Shown piece after piece: positions 32,868 to 38,392 of a stretch of 38,392 bases of DNA. The stretch comes from Gammaproteobacteria bacterium (GTDB lineage: Bacteria; Pseudomonadota; Gammaproteobacteria; S144-34): NCBI GenBank assembly GCA_026989495.1, contig JALSJE010000137.1:1-38392 (forward strand), in the 5' to 3' direction. Positions within the stretch are counted from its first letter, which is position 1, and each line of letters begins with the position of its first letter. The position numbers and the translations under genes are program-made. The notes under the pieces are model-generated. The model was given only the letters and a program-made list of their open reading frames with translations. It did no database searches and was not told the DNA's origin.

Positions 32868-33451
32868 GCCCGCTTCCGCCAGACGGGGATGCCGAATGCG
32901 CGCAGCAGCTCGGCGGTCTCGTGGAGCGGCAGCCCCATCACGCCCGAGTAGCTGCCCTCCAGGTGCTCGACGAAGACCGCCCCCAGCCCCTGGATGGCGT
33001 AGCCGCCCGCCTTGTCCCGGGGCTCGCCCGTGGCCCAGTAGGCCTCGGCCTCCTCGCGCCCTACGGGGCGGAAGCGCACGTGGCTCACGGACAGCCGCGT
33101 GGCCTCGCGCTCGCCGTCGGTGAGGGCCACCGCGCTCATGACGGCGTGCGTGCGCCCGCCGAGCGCGCAGAGCATGGCGACGGCCTCCTCGCGGCCGGCG
33201 GGCTTGCCGAGCGGACGCCCGTCCAGCACCACCACGGTGTCCGCCCCCAGCGCCACCCGCCCAGGGGCCTGGCTGGCGCCGGCGCGCGCCTTGGCGAGCG
33301 CGAGCCGGAGCACCAGCACCTCTGGCGCCTCCCCGGGGCGGGGCGTCTCGTCCACGGCCACGGGCAGGACCACGTGGGGCACCCCGATCTGCTCCAGCAG
33401 GGCGCGCCGGCGGGGCGAGGCGGAGGCGAGCACCAGGGCGGGCGCGTCCAT
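32864..33451 (-). CDS. maf: Maf-family nucleoside triphosphate pyrophosphatase (YhdE-like)
   Basis: House-cleaning pyrophosphatase; YhdE-type Maf proteins hydrolyse dTTP, UTP and modified nucleotides. The 195-residue product shows [20 protein letters not shown] (the SxRR active-site loop), [37 protein letters not shown] and [31 protein letters not shown]. The ATG at 33451 fits the conserved N-terminus; the frame extending to 33628 reads repeat DNA out of the repeat's usual frame. It overlaps rng by 4 bp and follows rlmH after a repeat-bearing 215-bp gap. Confidence 0.95.
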   Translation of the reverse strand: MDAPALVLASASPRRRALLEQIGVPHVVLPVAVDETPRPGEAPEVLVLRLALAKARAGASQAPGRVALGADTVVVLDGRPLGKPAGREEAVAMLCALGGRTHAVMSAVALTDGEREATRLSVSHVRFRPVGREEAEAYWATGEPRDKAGGYAIQGLGAVFVEHLEGSYSGVMGLPLHETAELLRAFGIPVWRKRA

Positions 33452-33495
33452 GGCCTCAAGGTACGGTCCCGCCCCGCGCCCGCGCAAGCGCGCCC

Positions 33496-33622
33496 GCCCT
33501 GCCGGGGCTCCGGCACCGGGACCGGGGGGCTCGGGACCGGGGCCGACACCGACGCCCCCGCCTGCGGGCACCGCGCCGCTCCCCGCACCTGCGCGCTCCG
33601 CGCGCCCGTGTCCGCGGCGCCC
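33496..33622 (-). repeat. Single 127-bp unit of the 126-bp repeat family, between rlmH and maf
   Basis: It matches the 27137-27262 unit almost throughout but has one extra G (CTCCGGCACC for CTCCGCACC), giving 127 bp and shifting the frame. The hairpin core GCGCGC-TCC-GCGCGC is at 33591-33605. This copy appears to be noncoding, 45 bp upstream of the maf start, and in the same orientation relative to transcription as the coding copies. Confidence 0.9.
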
Positions 33623-33666
33623 GCCCACTGGACGTCACGCCCGTGGCACCGGTCACGGGTCCCGGA

Positions 33667-34131
33667 TCACCGGTGGTAGGGATGGCCGCTGAGCAGGGTC
33701 CAGGCCCGGTAGAGCTGCTCGGCCACCACGACCCGTACCAGGGCGTGGGGCAGGGTCAGGGGCGAGAGCGACCAACGGGCGTCGGCGCCGGCGAGGAGCT
33801 CCGGGTCGAGGCCGTCGGGCCCGCCCACCAGCAGGGCCACCGGGCGGCCGCGCGCGGCGCAGCGCCCGAGCCGCTCGGCGAGCCCCACCGTGTCCCAGGG
33901 CTCGCCCCGCTCGTCGAGGGCGACCACCCAGGCGCCGCGGGGGATGCGCCCGCGCAGGGCGGCCGCCTCCCGCGCCCGGGCGGCGGCCACGTCGGCGCGC
34001 GCCCGCGAGGCGGCCGGCACCTCCTCCAGCTCCAGGCGCCAGTCCCGCGGCAGGCGCCGGGCGTAGTCCTCGAAGCCCTCGCGCACCCAGCGCGGCGCGC
34101 GGGTGCCGACCGTGATCAGGTGGACGCGCAC
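33667..34131 (-). CDS. rlmH: RlmH, 23S rRNA pseudouridine-1915 N3-methyltransferase
   Basis: SPOUT-class methyltransferase that methylates pseudouridine 1915 in helix 69 of 23S rRNA. The 154-residue product matches the family across its length: MRVHLITVGTRAPRWVREGF, DYARRLPRDWRLELEEVPA, VVALDERGEPWDT, the SAM-binding knot LLVGGPDGLDPELLAGAD, WSLSPLTLPHALVRVVVAEQLYRAWTLLSGHPYHR. The start is GTG at 34131, fixed by the conserved N-terminus. It lies 10 bp after rsfS, a near-universal pairing. Confidence 0.96.
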   Translation of the reverse strand: MRVHLITVGTRAPRWVREGFEDYARRLPRDWRLELEEVPAASRARADVAAARAREAAALRGRIPRGAWVVALDERGEPWDTVGLAERLGRCAARGRPVALLVGGPDGLDPELLAGADARWSLSPLTLPHALVRVVVAEQLYRAWTLLSGHPYHR

Positions 34132-34141
34132 CCCGTGCCGC

Positions 34142-34510
34142 TCAGGGGGCCTCGGCGGCGCGGGCGTCGTCGCCGCCCACGCCCGACCAGAGCTTCTCGA
34201 GCTGGTAGAACTCGCGCACCCGCGGCAGCATCACGTGCACCACCACGTCGCCCAGATCCACCAGCACCCACTCGGCCGCCCGCTCGCCCTCCACCCCCAG
34301 GGGCCGCACGCCGGCCTCGCGGGTGCGCTCGAGCACGTTGTCCGCGAGCGCCTTGACGTGGCGGTCGGAGGTGCCGCTGGCGATGACCATCACGTCGGTG
34401 ATGCTGGTCTGGCCCCGCACGTCGAGGACCCGCAGATCCACCGCCTTGAGGTCCTCCAGGGCCTCCACCACGATGCGCTTGAGCCGTTCGGTCTCCAGCA
34501 GGGTCTCCAT
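34142..34510 (-). CDS. rsfS: RsfS, ribosomal silencing factor
   Basis: Binds ribosomal protein L14 and blocks subunit joining during starvation. The 122-residue product has [43 protein letters not shown] and [29 protein letters not shown], all RsfS/Iojap signatures. It lies between nadD (30 bp upstream) and rlmH (10 bp downstream), the standard order. Confidence 0.96.
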   Translation of the reverse strand: METLLETERLKRIVVEALEDLKAVDLRVLDVRGQTSITDVMVIASGTSDRHVKALADNVLERTREAGVRPLGVEGERAAEWVLVDLGDVVVHVMLPRVREFYQLEKLWSGVGGDDARAAEAP

Positions 34511-34540
34511 GTCTCTCGCTGCGTGCCGTGCCCGCGTCCG

Positions 34541-35179
34541 CTACGCGCCCGCCCCGTACAGCCTCCGCGCGCGGACGATCTCCAGCGCCGCCTCCGGCAG
34601 GAGATAGCGCACGCTGCGCCCGGCGGCAAGCAGGGCCCGGATGCGCGTGGCCGAGATGTCGAGCAGGGTCACCGGCTGGATCAGGATGCGCCCGGCGGGC
34701 CGGGTCCGCAGGGCCGCCACCTCATGGACCCGTCGCGCGGCCAGCAGTTCCGCCACGGCCCCCGTTCCGGGCAGGTCCGCGCCGGGGCGCCGGGCCACCA
34801 CCAGGTGCGCCAGCTCCGGGATACGCCGCCATTCATGCCAGCGGTCCAGCCCGGCGAAGGCGTCGGAGCCGACCAGCAGGCAGAGCGGCTCCTGGTGGCC
34901 CAGCTCGGCCCGCAGGGAGGCGAGCGTGTCCACCATGTACGAGGGCCCGGGCCGTTCGAGCTCGCGCGCATCGACCGCGAGCCCCGGCTCGCCCGCGATG
35001 GCGGCTTCCAGCATGGCGCGCCGGTCGGCCCCGGAGGCCACGGGGGGATCCCGGTGGGGCGGGCTGCCGCAAGGCAGGAGCCGCACCTCGTCCAGCCCCA
35101 GGGCCTCGCGCAGCTCCACCGCTGCGCGCAGGTGCCCGAAGTGGACCGGGTCGAACGTCCCACCCAACACCCCGATCAT
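34541..35179 (-). CDS. nadD: NadD, nicotinate-nucleotide adenylyltransferase
   Basis: Forms deamido-NAD from nicotinate mononucleotide and ATP. The 212-residue product has the nucleotidyltransferase motif GGTFDPVHFGHLR (residues 6-18, with the HxGH-type HFGH), LLVGSDAFAGLDRWHEW, and the C-terminal ISATRIR motif. The ATG at 35179 is preferred over 35200, because the family N-terminus begins MIGVLGGTF directly. It belongs to the proA-nadD-rsfS-rlmH group. Confidence 0.95.
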   Translation of the reverse strand: MIGVLGGTFDPVHFGHLRAAVELREALGLDEVRLLPCGSPPHRDPPVASGADRRAMLEAAIAGEPGLAVDARELERPGPSYMVDTLASLRAELGHQEPLCLLVGSDAFAGLDRWHEWRRIPELAHLVVARRPGADLPGTGAVAELLAARRVHEVAALRTRPAGRILIQPVTLLDISATRIRALLAAGRSVRYLLPEAALEIVRARRLYGAGA

Positions 35180-35259
35180 GACGACAGACGACGAACACAC
35201 CCCGGGCGAGCGGCAGCGCCTTCCTTGCTACTTGCTACTTGCTGCCTGCCGCCCGCCGC
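35180..35259. other. Short proA-nadD spacer with TTGCTAC tandem repeats
   Basis: The spacer contains a 7-bp tandem repeat at about 35224-35244 (CTTGCTA CTTGCTA CTTGCTG). It is notably less GC-rich than its surroundings. No promoter or terminator is clear. Whether nadD is read from proA or separately cannot be told. Confidence 0.5.
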
Positions 35260-36561
35260 TCACTCGCGCACGTGGCCGTCGCCGAGGACGATCCACTTGA
35301 GCGTGGTCAGGCCCTCGAGGCCCACGGGCCCGCGGGCGTGGAGCTTGTCGGTGCTGATGCCGATCTCGGCCCCGAGACCGTACTCGAAGCCGTCGGCGAA
35401 GCGCGTGGAGGCGTTCACCATCACGGAGCTCGAGTCCACCTCGCGCAGGAAGCGCCGGGCCCGGCTCCAGTCCTCGGTGACGATGGCGTCGGTGTGATGC
35501 GAGCCGTAGGTCTCGATGTGGGCGATGGCCTCGTCCAGCCCCGCCACCACGCGGACGGCGAGGATGGGGGCCAGGTACTCGGCGCGCCAGTCGTCCTCGG
35601 TGGCGGGACGCACCGCCTCCTCGCCCAGGATGACGCGCGCGCGCGGACAGCCGCGCAGCTCCACGCCCGCCTCGCGGTAGCGCCGGGCGAGCTCCGGCAG
35701 CACCCGCTCCGCCACGCCCTCGGCCACCAGCAGGGTCTCCATGGTGTTGCAGGTGCCGTAGCGTTGGGTCTTGGCGTTGTAGGCCACGCGCACGGCCTTC
35801 TCCAGGTCGGCGCGGTCGTCGATGTAGACGTGGCAGACGCCGTCCAGGTGCTTGATGACCGGGATCTCGGACTCGCGGCTGACCCGCTCGATGAGGCCCT
35901 TGCCGCCGCGCGGCACGATCACGTCCACGTAGGCCTTCATGCGCAGGAGCGCCCCCACGGCGGCGCGGTCGGTGGTCTCCACCACCTGCACGGCATCGGC
36001 GGGCAGGCCCGCCGCTTCCAGCCCTCCGCGGATGCAGGCGGCGATGGCGCGGTTGGAGTGGATGGCCTCGGAGCCGCCGCGCAGGATGGCGGCGTTGCCG
36101 GCCTTGAGGCAGAGGCCTGCGGCGTCGGCGGTCACGTTGGGCCGCGACTCGTAGATGATGCCGATGACGCCCAGCGGCACGCGCATGCGTCCCACCTGGA
36201 TGCCCGAGGGGCGGAAGCGCAGCTCCGTCACCTCCCCCACCGGATCCGGCAGGGCCGCGATCTGGCGCAGGCCCTCGGCCATGGCGGCGATGCGCGCGGG
36301 CGTGAGCTCCAGACGGTCCAGGAGCGCGGCGTCCAGCCCCCGGGCGCGCCCGGCCTCCAGGTCGCGGGCGTTGGCCTCGGCGAGCCGTGCGGCCTGGTCC
36401 TCGATGGCCTGCGCCATGGCCGCGAGCGCCGCGTCCTTGGCCGCGGTCGGGGCGCGCGCCATGGCGCGGGCGGCGGCGCGGGCGCGCGCGCCGAGCGCCT
36501 CCATGTAGGCGGCGACGTCGTCCATCTGGATGTCGGGCTGGGCGGCGGTGGTCTCGCTCAT
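35260..36561 (-). CDS. proA: ProA, gamma-glutamyl phosphate reductase
   Basis: Second step of proline synthesis: NADPH-dependent reduction of gamma-glutamyl phosphate to the semialdehyde. The 433-residue aldehyde-dehydrogenase-fold product has [42 protein letters not shown], the [13 protein letters not shown] loop, and catalytic Cys271 in [14 protein letters not shown]. The C-terminal [20 protein letters not shown] matches the family end. The ATG overlaps the holA stop by 4 bp. proB is not in the window. Confidence 0.96.
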   Translation of the reverse strand: MSETTAAQPDIQMDDVAAYMEALGARARAAARAMARAPTAAKDAALAAMAQAIEDQAARLAEANARDLEAGRARGLDAALLDRLELTPARIAAMAEGLRQIAALPDPVGEVTELRFRPSGIQVGRMRVPLGVIGIIYESRPNVTADAAGLCLKAGNAAILRGGSEAIHSNRAIAACIRGGLEAAGLPADAVQVVETTDRAAVGALLRMKAYVDVIVPRGGKGLIERVSRESEIPVIKHLDGVCHVYIDDRADLEKAVRVAYNAKTQRYGTCNTMETLLVAEGVAERVLPELARRYREAGVELRGCPRARVILGEEAVRPATEDDWRAEYLAPILAVRVVAGLDEAIAHIETYGSHHTDAIVTEDWSRARRFLREVDSSSVMVNASTRFADGFEYGLGAEIGISTDKLHARGPVGLEGLTTLKWIVLGDGHVRE

Positions 36562-37604
36562 GCCGGCTCCGTGAGCTCACGGGCCGCGGGGAGGCCCCCC
36601 CGGCCCCGGGCCAGAAGGAGGGCCAATTCTACCAGCTCGCCCCAGGGGTCGCCGGGCTCGGCCCCCTTGACCACGCGGTCGGCGCGCGCGGCCTGGGCCA
36701 GGGCCGCGCGCAGGCGCGCCGGGGGCAGGCGCCGCAGCGCCGCCACCACCAGCGGCCGCCGCCGCTCCCACACGCCGTGGGCGGCCGCCACGGCCTCGGG
36801 CGAGCGCCGCCCGAGCTCCGGCGCCATGGCTGCGAGCGTGCGCACCTCGCGCGCCAGCACCCACAGCACCAGCGCCGGCGGCTCGCCCTCGGCCTGCAGG
36901 GCCGCGGCGATGCGCACCACCCGGGCCGCCTCTCCGGCCAGCGCCGCGTCGGCGAGGTCCTGCGCGTCGTAGCGCGCGCTGTCGGCCACGGCCGCCAGCA
37001 CGGCCTCGGCGTCGACCGGGCCCGGACCGTGCAGCAGGCGGATCTTCTCGAGCTCCTGGGCGGCGGCGAGGAGGTTCCCCTCGGCGCGCTCGGCGAGCAG
37101 CCGCGCGGCCTCCGGCTCGAGCGCGAGCCCCAGGCGCCGGCCCTCCTCCCGGATCCAGCCGGGCAGACGCGCCCGCTCCAGGGGCCAGACCTGCACCACC
37201 ACCCCCGCCGCCTCCACCGCCCGGTGCCAGGCCGCACGCTGGGCGCCGCGGTCGAGGCGGGGGGCCGTGATGAGGAGCAGCGTGTCCGGGGGCGGGGCCC
37301 CGGCGTAGGCGGCGATGGCGCGCCCACCCGCCTCGCCGGGCTTGCCCGTGGGCAGGCGCAGGTCCAGGAGCCGGCGCCCGCCGAAGAGCGAGAGGGCGCC
37401 GGCGGCCTCGGCCAGCGCGCCCCAGTCGAAGCCGGGCTCGGCGTGGAAGAGGCGGCGCTCGTCGTAGCCCAGCGCGCGGGCACGGGCGCGCACGGCGTCG
37501 GCCGCGCGCGCGGCGAGCAGCGGCTCGTCTCCGTGGATGAGGTAGACCGGGGCGAGCTCGCCCTGGCGCAGGTGACGCTCGAGCTGCTCGGGCCGCAGCC
37601 TCAC
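36558..37604 (-). CDS. holA: HolA, DNA polymerase III delta subunit
   Basis: Clamp-loader delta subunit that opens the beta sliding clamp. The 348-residue product begins with [30 protein letters not shown], the typical delta opening. It contains [31 protein letters not shown], an [17 protein letters not shown] block and the C-terminal [27 protein letters not shown]. The start is GTG at 37604, in a GTGA overlap with lptE. The lptE-holA order is standard in Gammaproteobacteria. Confidence 0.95.
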   Translation of the reverse strand: MRLRPEQLERHLRQGELAPVYLIHGDEPLLAARAADAVRARARALGYDERRLFHAEPGFDWGALAEAAGALSLFGGRRLLDLRLPTGKPGEAGGRAIAAYAGAPPPDTLLLITAPRLDRGAQRAAWHRAVEAAGVVVQVWPLERARLPGWIREEGRRLGLALEPEAARLLAERAEGNLLAAAQELEKIRLLHGPGPVDAEAVLAAVADSARYDAQDLADAALAGEAARVVRIAAALQAEGEPPALVLWVLAREVRTLAAMAPELGRRSPEAVAAAHGVWERRRPLVVAALRRLPPARLRAALAQAARADRVVKGAEPGDPWGELVELALLLARGRGGLPAARELTEPA

Positions 37605-38113
37605 CGCGACGATGCCCCGATCGCCCCAAGCCGGCGCAGGATCCGCGCGACCAGGTCGCGCCGCAGCTCGGCGCGGATGAGGGCCTCCTGGTCGCTCGCC
37701 CCGAGGGCCTGCGTCCGGTCGTACAGGTAGGGCCGCGCCAGCGTCACCGTCGCGGCAGCGAGCAGGCGCCGCCCCCCGGGGCCGCGCAGGGCCACCGTCA
37801 CGGTCTCATAGAGCTCGTACTCGAGCACGCGCGCCGAGGAGCCGCTCACCGAGCGCGTGCGCCGGCCGGCCTGGTGGCCGCCGAGCTCCACCACGGCCGT
37901 GGCACGCGCCGGGTTGCGCACGGGGGCCGCGCCGGCCGCCCGCAGGGCCGCCTCCACCTCGCCGCGCAGCGGCTCGGGTCCGCTCACGTAGGGCCGCGCG
38001 AGCGCCGGCGGCAGGTCGAGGCTCCCGCGCAGGTGGTAGCCGCAGCCGGCCGCGAGCGCCGCGAGCAGCGCTGCCGCCACGAGGTGCGGCGTCCGGATCC
38101 AGTGGCTCGTCAT
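37601..38113 (-). CDS. lptE: LptE, LPS-assembly lipoprotein
   Basis: Outer-membrane lipoprotein that plugs the LptD barrel and completes the LPS export path begun by LptBFGCA. The 170-residue product has a lipoprotein signal peptide with lipobox LAAGC (Cys24) followed by GYHLRGS, the family signature. YVSGPEPLRGEVEAALRAAG, YELYETVTVALRGPGG and AELRRDLVARILRRL also fit. The ATG at 38113 has a GGGGGAG ribosome site. The frame stays open upstream through the repeat array, but the lipobox spacing makes 38113 the true start. leuS usually lies upstream and may be beyond the window edge. Confidence 0.93.
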   Translation of the reverse strand: MTSHWIRTPHLVAAALLAALAAGCGYHLRGSLDLPPALARPYVSGPEPLRGEVEAALRAAGAAPVRNPARATAVVELGGHQAGRRTRSVSGSSARVLEYELYETVTVALRGPGGRRLLAAATVTLARPYLYDRTQALGASDQEALIRAELRRDLVARILRRLGAIGASSR

Positions 38114-38144
38114 TGGTCTCCCCCTACACCGGCCGCGCCCGCCC

Positions 38145-38270
38145 GCCCTGCCGGGGCCCCGCACCGGGACCGGGGGCTCGGGACCGGGGGCCGGCACCGA
38201 CGCCCCCGCCTGCGGGCGCTGCGCCGCTCCCCGCGACTGGCCGCTCCGCGGCCCCGTGTCCGCGGCGCCC
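38145..38270 (-). repeat. 126-bp repeat unit 1 of the tandem array upstream of lptE
   Basis: Exactly 126 bp, starting GCCCTGCCGG and ending CGCGGCGCCC, followed at once by a second copy. The hairpin core here is GGCCGC-TCC-GCGGCC (38239-38253), instead of GCGCGC-TCC-GCGCGC at 27 and 33 kb. The two changed positions in each arm compensate one another, so pairing is kept. The AADTGPRSGQSRGAAQRPQ frame is in phase with lptE. Confidence 0.92.
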
Positions 38271-38392
38271 GCCCTGCCGGGGCCCCGCACCGGGACCGGG
38301 GGCTCGGGACCGGGGGCCGGCACCGACGCCCCCGCCTGCGGGCGCTGCGCCGCTCCCCGCGACTGGCCGCTCCGCGGCCCCGTGTCCGCGGC
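38271..38392 (-). repeat. 126-bp repeat unit 2 of the tandem array, cut by the window edge
   Basis: The 122 visible bases are identical to 38145-38266 by direct comparison. The array continues past the window, so copy number is unknown. The frame that would enter from an upstream minus-strand gene and stop at TAG (38126-38124) is open across the whole array, so the array could also be a C-terminal tail of that gene. Confidence 0.92.

Noticed and set aside
32864-33628. Maf protein with a 59-residue N-terminal extension across the repeat
   Set aside because: The extension reads the repeat in a different frame from the coding copies, and the conserved Maf N-terminus begins at the ATG at 33451.
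37601-38323. LptE with a 70-residue N-terminal extension through the repeat array
   Set aside because: An extension would place the lipoprotein signal peptide internally; the ATG at 38113 has a good ribosome site and the lipobox Cys at residue 24.
38145-38392. The tandem array as a CRISPR array
   Set aside because: The units are directly adjacent with no unique spacers, are 126 bp long, and no cas genes are present.
1-38392. tRNA, rRNA, transposase or phage genes
   Set aside because: No tRNA-like cloverleaf ends, rRNA motifs, DDE/Y1 transposase or integrase motifs were recognised in reading the window.

Overview
The window is a very GC-rich (roughly three-quarters G+C), densely coding stretch of a bacterial chromosome. 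The gene content and order point to a gammaproteobacterium outside the enterics, probably of the Chromatiales/Ectothiorhodospiraceae type. It combines the classical mla // yrbG-kdsD-kdsC-lptC-lptA-lptB-rpoN-hpf-ptsN-rapZ block and the lptE-holA-proA-nadD-rsfS-rlmH / maf-rng-yhdP-tldD-pmbA block of Gammaproteobacteria with an hprK gene, which enterics lack. The taxonomic placement is inference from gene order. No rRNA, tRNA, CRISPR array, prophage or intact insertion sequence was seen.

Layout. (1) 1-5293, minus strand: a phospholipid-trafficking (Mla) operon read as DUF72-like gene, mlaF, mlaE, mlaD, a TolC-family gene, mlaC and the first codons of a gene in the mlaB position. (2) 5331-22016, plus strand: a luciferase-family oxidoreductase, an SDR epimerase, a Ca2+/Na+ exchanger, a tiny HMA metallochaperone, kdsD, kdsC, lptC, lptA and lptB (Kdo synthesis and LPS export). 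A 425-bp structured spacer follows, then rpoN, hpf, ptsN, hprK, rapZ, an EIIA-Man gene, HPr and ptsI (a regulatory PTS with no sugar permease), and finally mgtE and a dihydrolipoamide-dehydrogenase-like flavoprotein. (3) 22172-38113, minus strand, read from the right: lptE, holA, proA, nadD, rsfS, rlmH, maf, rng, yhdP, an unknown exported protein, a nitrilase-family amidase, tldD, pmbA and a DUF2249-hemerythrin protein. Many neighbours overlap by 4 bp (ATGA/GTGA), so translation is tightly coupled. Three processes recur: outer-membrane lipid/LPS homeostasis (Mla, Lpt, Kds, YhdP, LptE), PTS/sigma-54 regulation, and translation/RNA maintenance (HPF, RsfS, RlmH, RNase G).

The most unusual signal is an interspersed GC-rich repeat family with a 126-bp (42-codon) unit. 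It is found at four loci, all on minus-strand genes and all in the same orientation: inside mlaC, inside the unknown exported gene at 26719-27306 (two units), upstream of maf, and as a perfect tandem array upstream of lptE running off the window. In mlaC and the 27-kb gene it is translated in the same frame and sits exactly between signal peptide and mature domain. Its core hairpin shows compensatory base changes between copies. This resembles in principle the palindromic elements that insert in frame in Rickettsia genes, but I do not recognise this family. A second class of structure is confined to the plus-strand half: REP-like palindromes, including a nested inverted-repeat element of about 260 bp between lptB and rpoN.
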